A DNA stretch of 64,000 nucleotides from Rubellimicrobium aerolatum (GTDB taxonomy: Bacteria > Pseudomonadota > Alphaproteobacteria > Rhodobacterales > Rhodobacteraceae), in assembly GCF_017872975.1 (NCBI RefSeq), contig NZ_JAGGJP010000001.1, positions 1 to 64,000 of the forward strand. Direction: 5' to 3'. Below are positions 59,428 to 64,000 of this stretch, piece after piece. The notes below the pieces were generated by a model that was given only the letters and a program-made list of their open reading frames with translations, had not been told where the DNA came from and did no database searches. Position 1 is the first letter of the stretch; every line of letters begins with the position of its first letter. The position numbers were made by a program, and so were the translations under genes.

Positions 59428-60007
59428 CGGCTCGATCCTCCTGTCCCTGATCCGCGACAGCATCGCGACCCCGCGCGAGGCCGCCGGCCGCCTCCTGGCC
59501 CTGCGCCCGCCGTTGGGCGTGGTGCTGGAGGCCGCCGTGCTCGTGTCGGTCCTCGACGCGCTGCTGGTCGGCGTCCTGTCCGGCGGGGCCTTCGCCATCC
59601 CCCTGCCGGAGGGTCAGATGGTCCTGTCGCCCCTGATGCACGCGGCGCTGCTCGCGGCTTCCCTGCTGATCTCGGCCGGCGCGCTGCAGGTCGGCGGCCA
59701 GCTTCTCGGCGGTCGCGGCCGCTTCGACCAGGCGCTCCTCGTCGTCGTCTGGCTGGAGGTGGTGGCCATCGCCATCCAGCTCGTGGAGCTCGCCGCCGCG
59801 CTCCTCCTCGCCCCGCTCGCGCCGCTCCTCGCGCTCGCGGGCCTCGCGCTCCTCCTGTGGTGCGTGGTCCACTTCACCCGCGCCCTGCACGGCTTCTCCG
59901 GCTACGGCCGCACGCTCCTCGCGCTGCTCCTGGGCGCCTTCGCCATCGGGATCGCGCTTTCGGCCCTCCTGGGCCTGTTCGGCTTCGGAGGCCCCGCCGA
60001 TGTATGA
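59417..60007 (+). CDS. Yip1-family membrane protein in the suf operon
   Basis: 196 residues with about five hydrophobic segments. The pattern [20 protein letters not shown] and [20 protein letters not shown] resembles Yip1-domain proteins. It overlaps both neighbours (11 and 8 bases). Its role in a cluster assembly operon is unexplained. Confidence 0.82.
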   Translation: MASDGSILLSLIRDSIATPREAAGRLLALRPPLGVVLEAAVLVSVLDALLVGVLSGGAFAIPLPEGQMVLSPLMHAALLAASLLISAGALQVGGQLLGGRGRFDQALLVVVWLEVVAIAIQLVELAAALLLAPLAPLLALAGLALLLWCVVHFTRALHGFSGYGRTLLALLLGAFAIGIALSALLGLFGFGGPADV

Positions 60008-61217
60008 CGTCCACCGCGTCCGCGCCGACTTCCCGATCCTCGCGCGCGAGGTCCACGGCAAGCCGCTGGTCTACCTCGACAACGGCGCCTCGGCGCAGAA
60101 GCCCCGGGCCGTGATCGACGCCGTGACCCGCGGCTACGCCGAGGAATACGCCAACGTCCACCGCGGCCTGCACACCCTCTCGACGCTCGCGACCGAGCGC
60201 TACGAGGCCGTGCGCGGCAAGGTCGCCCGCTTCCTGAACGCCCCCACCGAGGAGGAGATCGTCTTCACCTCCGGCACCACCGAGGGGATCAACCTGATAG
60301 CCTACGCCTGGGCCATGCCCCGGATGCAGCCCGGCGACGAGATCGTGCTGTCGATCCTCGAACACCACGCCAACATCGTCCCCTGGCACTTCCTGCGCGA
60401 GAGGCAGGGCGTCGTGCTGAAATGGGTGGACTGCGACGCGAACGGCGACCTCGACCCGCAGGCGGTTCTCGACGCCATCGGCCCGCGCACCAAGCTGGTG
60501 GCCGTCACGCATCTGTCCAACGTCACCGGAACCGTGGTGGACGTGAAGGCCATCACGGACGGCGCGCACGAACGCGGCGTCCCCGTCCTCGTGGACGGCA
60601 GCCAGGGCGCGGTCCACGCCCCCGTGGACGTGCAGGCGCTCGGCTGCGACTTCTACCCCGTCACCGGCCACAAGCTCTACGGCCCCTCCGGCTCCGGCGC
60701 GATCTTCATCAAGGCCGATCGGCTGGCCGAGATGCGCCCCTTCATGGGCGGTGGCGACATGATCCGCGAGGTCACGCGCGACGCCGTGACCTACGCCGAC
60801 CCCCCCATGAAGTTCGAGGCCGGCACCCCCGGCATCGTCCAGACCATCGGCTTCGGCGCTGCGCTCGACTATCTCTCCGACCTCGGCATGGCCAACGTCG
60901 CCGCCCACGAACTCAGTTTGCGCGACTACGCCCGCGATCGTCTCTCGGGCCTGAACTGGCTCCAGCTCCAGGGCACCAGCGAGGGGAAGGCCGCGATCTT
61001 CTCCTTCACGATGGACGGGGCGCACGCGCACGACATCTCGACCGTGCTCGACCGCCGGGGAATCGCCGTGCGCGCCGGGACGCACTGCGCCATGCCGCTC
61101 CTCCAGCACCTGGGCGTGGGGGCGACCTGCCGCGCCTCCTTCGCCCTCTACAACACCACGGAGGAGGTGGACGCGCTGGTCTCGGGCCTGGAGCTCTGCC
61201 GCGACCTCTTCGGCTGA
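60000..61217 (+). CDS. sufS: SufS cysteine desulfurase
   Basis: 405 residues. PLP Lys in [12 protein letters not shown], active Cys in [15 protein letters not shown], and [20 protein letters not shown] is diagnostic of SufS. It supplies sulfur to SufBCD, usually with SufE or SufU; neither is encoded in the window. Last gene of the operon, 45 bases before tRNA-Arg. Confidence 0.96.
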   Translation: MYDVHRVRADFPILAREVHGKPLVYLDNGASAQKPRAVIDAVTRGYAEEYANVHRGLHTLSTLATERYEAVRGKVARFLNAPTEEEIVFTSGTTEGINLIAYAWAMPRMQPGDEIVLSILEHHANIVPWHFLRERQGVVLKWVDCDANGDLDPQAVLDAIGPRTKLVAVTHLSNVTGTVVDVKAITDGAHERGVPVLVDGSQGAVHAPVDVQALGCDFYPVTGHKLYGPSGSGAIFIKADRLAEMRPFMGGGDMIREVTRDAVTYADPPMKFEAGTPGIVQTIGFGAALDYLSDLGMANVAAHELSLRDYARDRLSGLNWLQLQGTSEGKAAIFSFTMDGAHAHDISTVLDRRGIAVRAGTHCAMPLLQHLGVGATCRASFALYNTTEEVDALVSGLELCRDLFG

Positions 61218-61262
61218 TTTGCGGTTGCGCCCGCCGTGCGCTTGGCCTATCTCCGCCCCAAC

Positions 61263-61339
61263 GCACCCGTAGCTCAGCTGGATAGAGTGCTGCCCTCCGA
61301 AGGCAGAGGTCACAGGTTCGAATCCTGTCGGGTGCGCCA
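61263..61339 (+). tRNA. tRNA-Arg (anticodon CCG)
   Basis: 77 bases with encoded CCA. Acceptor arms GCACCCG and CGGGTGC, anticodon arm CTGCC-CTCCGAA-GGCAG, T-loop GGTTCGAATCC. It reads the CGG codon. Confidence 0.97.
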
Positions 61340-61503
61340 GCTTCCAATCATCTCAGGGCCGCCCGGGCCATTCACCGCCCGGTGACGTGGCGCCGCCTGC
61401 GCAAGCGCCAAGGCCATCCGCGCGCGGCCGCCCGGGCGCTGGGGCCCCCGACGGGCCGCTGGCCCCCGACGCGGGGCAAGCGTCGGGGGCCAGCGCCGGC
61501 CCG

Positions 61504-62010
61504 TCAGAACGGGATGTCGTCGTCCAGATCGCCGCCGCCGCCGCTCCGCCCGCCGCCGAAGCCGCCGCCCGAGGAGCCGCCGCCCATCCCGCCCCGGCCG
61601 CCGCCGTAGCCGCCGCCCTGGTCGTCGTCGCCGTAGCCGCCACCGCCGCCCGAGTCGCCCCGGCCGCCCAGAAGCGTCAGCTCGCCCCGGTACTGGCGCA
61701 GCACGATCTCCGTCGTGTAGCGGTCCTGGCCGGACTGGTCCTGCCACTTCCGGGTCTCGAGCTGGCCCTCGATGTAGACCGTCGAGCCCTTCTTCAGGTA
61801 CTGCTCGGCGATCCGGGCCAGGTTCTCGTTGAAGATCGCGACCGAATGCCACTCGGTCCGCTCCTTGCGCTCGCCGGTGCTCTTGTCCTTCCAGTTCTCC
61901 GAGGTCGCGATCCGCAGGTTCACGACCTTGCCCCCGTTCTGGAAGCTCCGCACCTCGGGGTCGCGCCCGAGATTCCCCACCAGGATCACCTTGTTCACCG
62001 AGCCTGCCAT
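61504..62010 (-). CDS. ssb: Single-stranded DNA-binding protein
   Basis: 168 residues. OB fold ([56 protein letters not shown]), a Gly-rich disordered linker from about residue 115 and the acidic interaction tip DLDDDIPF. Normal in all respects. I see no SOS box in front of it. Confidence 0.97.
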   Translation of the reverse strand: MAGSVNKVILVGNLGRDPEVRSFQNGGKVVNLRIATSENWKDKSTGERKERTEWHSVAIFNENLARIAEQYLKKGSTVYIEGQLETRKWQDQSGQDRYTTEIVLRQYRGELTLLGGRGDSGGGGGYGDDDQGGGYGGGRGGMGGGSSGGGFGGGRSGGGGDLDDDIPF

Positions 62011-62174
62011 CGGCCCCTCTCCCTTGTCGCGTCTTGCGTCAGGGCCTTAGACCATGCCACACCGGATAAGGAAAGCGCGCGAGGCCGGGCCCGCCCGGAC
62101 AGTGTCCCGAAGGGGACCGCGCGCGACGGATCGGTGACGCATCACCGGTCGAACGGGACAGGGAAGGGGGAACC

Positions 62175-62768
62175 ATGCGGGCTCGGACCTGCGCGACCGC
62201 CATCTGCGCCGCGACGCTGGCCATCCTCGCGACGGGCGCGGCCCGCGCGGACACGATCTCCACCATGAACCGCCCCGGGCTGCTCGCCTCGCAACTGTCG
62301 GTGCTCGACGGGCGGGCGGCCCAGCAATACAACGGCTCCGACCGCCTGCGGCCCCCCCGCGCCGAGGTGCCGCCGCTGCCCGCCATAGCCTATGCCGGGC
62401 GCTACGACGGCCCCCTGATCGACGTGGCCCGCGCCGCCGCGCGCCGCCACGCCGTGCCCGAGGACCTGTTCCTCCGCCTCGTGCAGCAGGAATCGGGCTG
62501 GCACGCGGGCGCGGTGTCGCCAAAGGGCGCCATCGGCCTCGCCCAGCTCATGCCGGACACCGCCAAGCTCCTGGGCGTGGATCCCGCCGACCCCGAGCAG
62601 AACCTCGAGGGCGGCGCCCGCTACCTGCGCCGGCAGTTCGAGAGGTTCGGCACTTGGGACCTCGCGCTCGCCGCCTACAACGCCGGCCCCGAGGCGGTGC
62701 AGCAATATGGCGGCGTTCCCCCCTACGCCGAGACGCAGGGCTACGTGAAGGCGATCCGGGGCCGCTAG
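62175..62768 (+). CDS. Lytic murein transglycosylase
   Basis: 197 residues with a signal peptide (...ATGAARA|DTI). SLT domain: catalytic Glu in VQQESGWHAGAVSPKGAIG, LAQLMPDTAKLLGVDP and LALAAYNAGPEAVQ. It cleaves peptidoglycan in the periplasm. A short single-domain member of the family. Confidence 0.92.
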   Translation: MRARTCATAICAATLAILATGAARADTISTMNRPGLLASQLSVLDGRAAQQYNGSDRLRPPRAEVPPLPAIAYAGRYDGPLIDVARAAARRHAVPEDLFLRLVQQESGWHAGAVSPKGAIGLAQLMPDTAKLLGVDPADPEQNLEGGARYLRRQFERFGTWDLALAAYNAGPEAVQQYGGVPPYAETQGYVKAIRGR

Positions 62769-62777
62769 GCGGCGGCC

Positions 62778-64000
62778 TCAGCCGGGGACGGCCTCGAAGA
62801 CCGGCTCCATCCCCGCCAGCGCCTCGTCGGGCAGGTGGCAGCGCACCCGGTGGCCGGGCGCCAGCGCCCGCAGCGGCGGGATCTCCCGCGCGCAGAGGTC
62901 GCCCGGCACGGCGTCCTTCCAGCGGCAGCGGGTGCGGAACGGGCAGCCGGACGGCGGGTCGAGCGCCGAGGGCACGTCGCCATCGAGGATGACCCGCCTC
63001 TTCCGCACCCGGGGGTCCGCGACCGGGACCGCCGCCAGCAGCGCCTCGGTGTAGGGATGGTAGGGCGGGGCGAAGACCTGGTCCGCCGTGCCGATCTCGA
63101 CCACGTGGCCCAGATACATGACCAGCACGCGGTCGCTCAGGGCGCGCACGACCGACAGGTCGTGGCTGATGAGCAGCAGCGTCGTCCGCTCGCTCCCCTG
63201 GATCTCCAGGAGCAGCCGCAGCACCGCCGCCTGCACGGACACGTCCAGCGCCGAGACGGGCTCATCGGCGAGGACGATCCGGGCCCCCCCCGCGAGAGCG
63301 CGCGCGATCCCCACCCGCTGCCTCTGCCCGCCCGAGAGCTGCCGGGGCAGGCGCTCCGCCAGCGCGCGGGGCAGCTCCACGCGGTCGAGCAGCCCCAGCA
63401 TCCGCCCGCGCCGCTCGGCCCGGGATCGGCCGACCCGGAACGCCTCCAGCGCGCGCAGGATCTGCCGGCCCACCGTCCGCGACGGGTTGAGCGTGTCGGT
63501 GGGGTCCTGGAACACCATCTGCACGGCGGCCACCGTCCGGGGATCGCGGGCGCGCACCGGCCGGTCCTGGACCTCCTGGCCCAGCAGCGTCACGCGGCCC
63601 GCGCTGGCCGTCTCCAGCCCGATCAGCACCCGGGCGAGCGTGCTCTTGCCGCAGCCCGACTCGCCGACGACAGCCAGGGTCTCACCCTCCCGGACCTCGA
63701 AGCTTACCGATTCGTTGGCCCGGACGACGCGGCGCCCCGCCACGGCGTAGCTCTTGCTCAGCCCTTCCACCCGCAGGACGACCGGGCCGGGCTTCACCGG
63801 GACGCGTCGGCCGGCCCGGGGCGGCGGCGCGTCCCAGTCGATCTCGCCGTGCCGGAGGCACCGCGCCGCGTGCGGCCCCGGGCCGACCCGCAGCATCGGC
63901 ACCGCGCCGCCGTCGCAGCGGCCCGGCGCGACGTGAGCGCAGCGGGGGGCGAAGCCGCAGCCGCGCGGACGCTCGCCCGGCGGGGGAGGAACGCCGTCCA
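62778..64000 (-). CDS. Tandem oligopeptide-type ABC ATPase, 5' part beyond the window
   Basis: The second ATPase domain is complete: Walker A VVGESGCGKST, signature LSGGQRQRVGIARAL, Walker B VLADEPVSALDVSVQ, and a C-terminal oligo_HPY region with CPFRTRC. Before it, the frame continues without a stop to the window end and reads GCGFAPRCAHVAPGRCD, which is itself the Cys-containing oligo_HPY tail of another ATPase. The protein is therefore a DppD-DppF type fusion. The ATG at 63902 is unlikely to be the real start. It energises a dipeptide or similar importer, whose other genes must lie outside. Confidence 0.88.
   Translation of the reverse strand, partial: DGVPPPPGERPRGCGFAPRCAHVAPGRCDGGAVPMLRVGPGPHAARCLRHGEIDWDAPPPRAGRRVPVKPGPVVLRVEGLSKSYAVAGRRVVRANESVSFEVREGETLAVVGESGCGKSTLARVLIGLETASAGRVTLLGQEVQDRPVRARDPRTVAAVQMVFQDPTDTLNPSRTVGRQILRALEAFRVGRSRAERRGRMLGLLDRVELPRALAERLPRQLSGGQRQRVGIARALAGGARIVLADEPVSALDVSVQAAVLRLLLEIQGSERTTLLLISHDLSVVRALSDRVLVMYLGHVVEIGTADQVFAPPYHPYTEALLAAVPVADPRVRKRRVILDGDVPSALDPPSGCPFRTRCRWKDAVPGDLCAREIPPLRALAPGHRVRCHLPDEALAGMEPVFEAVPG

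Noticed and set aside
61504-61660. Simple-sequence repeat or minisatellite in the GC-rich tract
   Set aside because: It is the reverse strand of the glycine-rich linker of ssb, a normal feature of that protein.

Overview
The window is GC-rich chromosomal DNA that looks like an alphaproteobacterium of the Rhodobacteraceae. Reasons: the order histidine kinase-recA-alaS; a suf operon led by a one-cysteine IscR-type regulator and carrying two extra membrane-protein genes; the order pcaQ / pcaDCHG-(BKACE)-pcaB; a GTTC-N7-GTTC type SOS box at recA; and a candidate RNA with repeated CCUCC hairpin loops like the CcsR/cuckoo RNAs of Rhodobacter. I cannot name the genus.

Layout. (1) 231-8283: a LacI-type regulator diverges from a catabolic operon: membrane di-iron hydroxylase, periplasmic sugar-type binding protein, Gfo/Idh/MocA oxidoreductase, Rieske ferredoxin, PanB-like protein, TIM-barrel isomerase and inositol 2-dehydrogenase-like enzyme. 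The set resembles rhizopine (moc) and inositol catabolism, with a plausible LacI operator in the intergenic region. (2) 8680-14310: a graveyard of insertion sequences. It holds an internally deleted IS3 element with an inverted partial copy, an IS30 element with two in-frame TGA codons and altered catalytic residues, and a second IS3 element split by a degenerate IS66 element. (3) 14462-29204: an apparently coherent shikimate/quinate to beta-ketoadipate region: a LysR regulator, a two-domain 3-dehydroshikimate dehydratase, pcaQ, pcaDCHG, a BKACE enzyme and pcaB. Facing it is an operon with a shikimate-dehydrogenase-like enzyme, type II dehydroquinase, a second Gfo/Idh oxidoreductase and a complete ABC importer with two paralogous binding proteins.

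(4) 29205-34178: a candidate three-hairpin small RNA, a GNAT acetyltransferase, a Sir2 deacylase, an FAD oxidoreductase and an MFS transporter. (5) 34380-39221: a short integrated element next to tRNA-Asn, with a frameshifted tyrosine recombinase and small unknown genes. (6) 39281-53118: housekeeping genes: MBL hydrolase, histidine kinase, recA, alaS, an endonuclease III-like gene, typA, icd, an HD hydrolase, an alpha/beta hydrolase and membrane proteins. (7) 53152-61217: the suf iron-sulfur assembly operon with an IscR-type promoter and operator. (8) 61263-64000: tRNA-Arg, ssb, a lytic transglycosylase, and a tandem oligopeptide-type ABC ATPase that runs off the right edge.

How the genes fit together (inference): regions 1 and 3 are two catabolic modules, one for an inositol-like and possibly methylated compound, one for shikimate/quinate-type plant acids. 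The transported acid would be oxidised and dehydrated to 3-dehydroshikimate, converted to protocatechuate, ring-opened by PcaGH, processed by PcaB, PcaC and PcaD, and the resulting 3-oxoadipate could be cleaved by the BKACE enzyme, since no pcaIJ or pcaF is present in the window.
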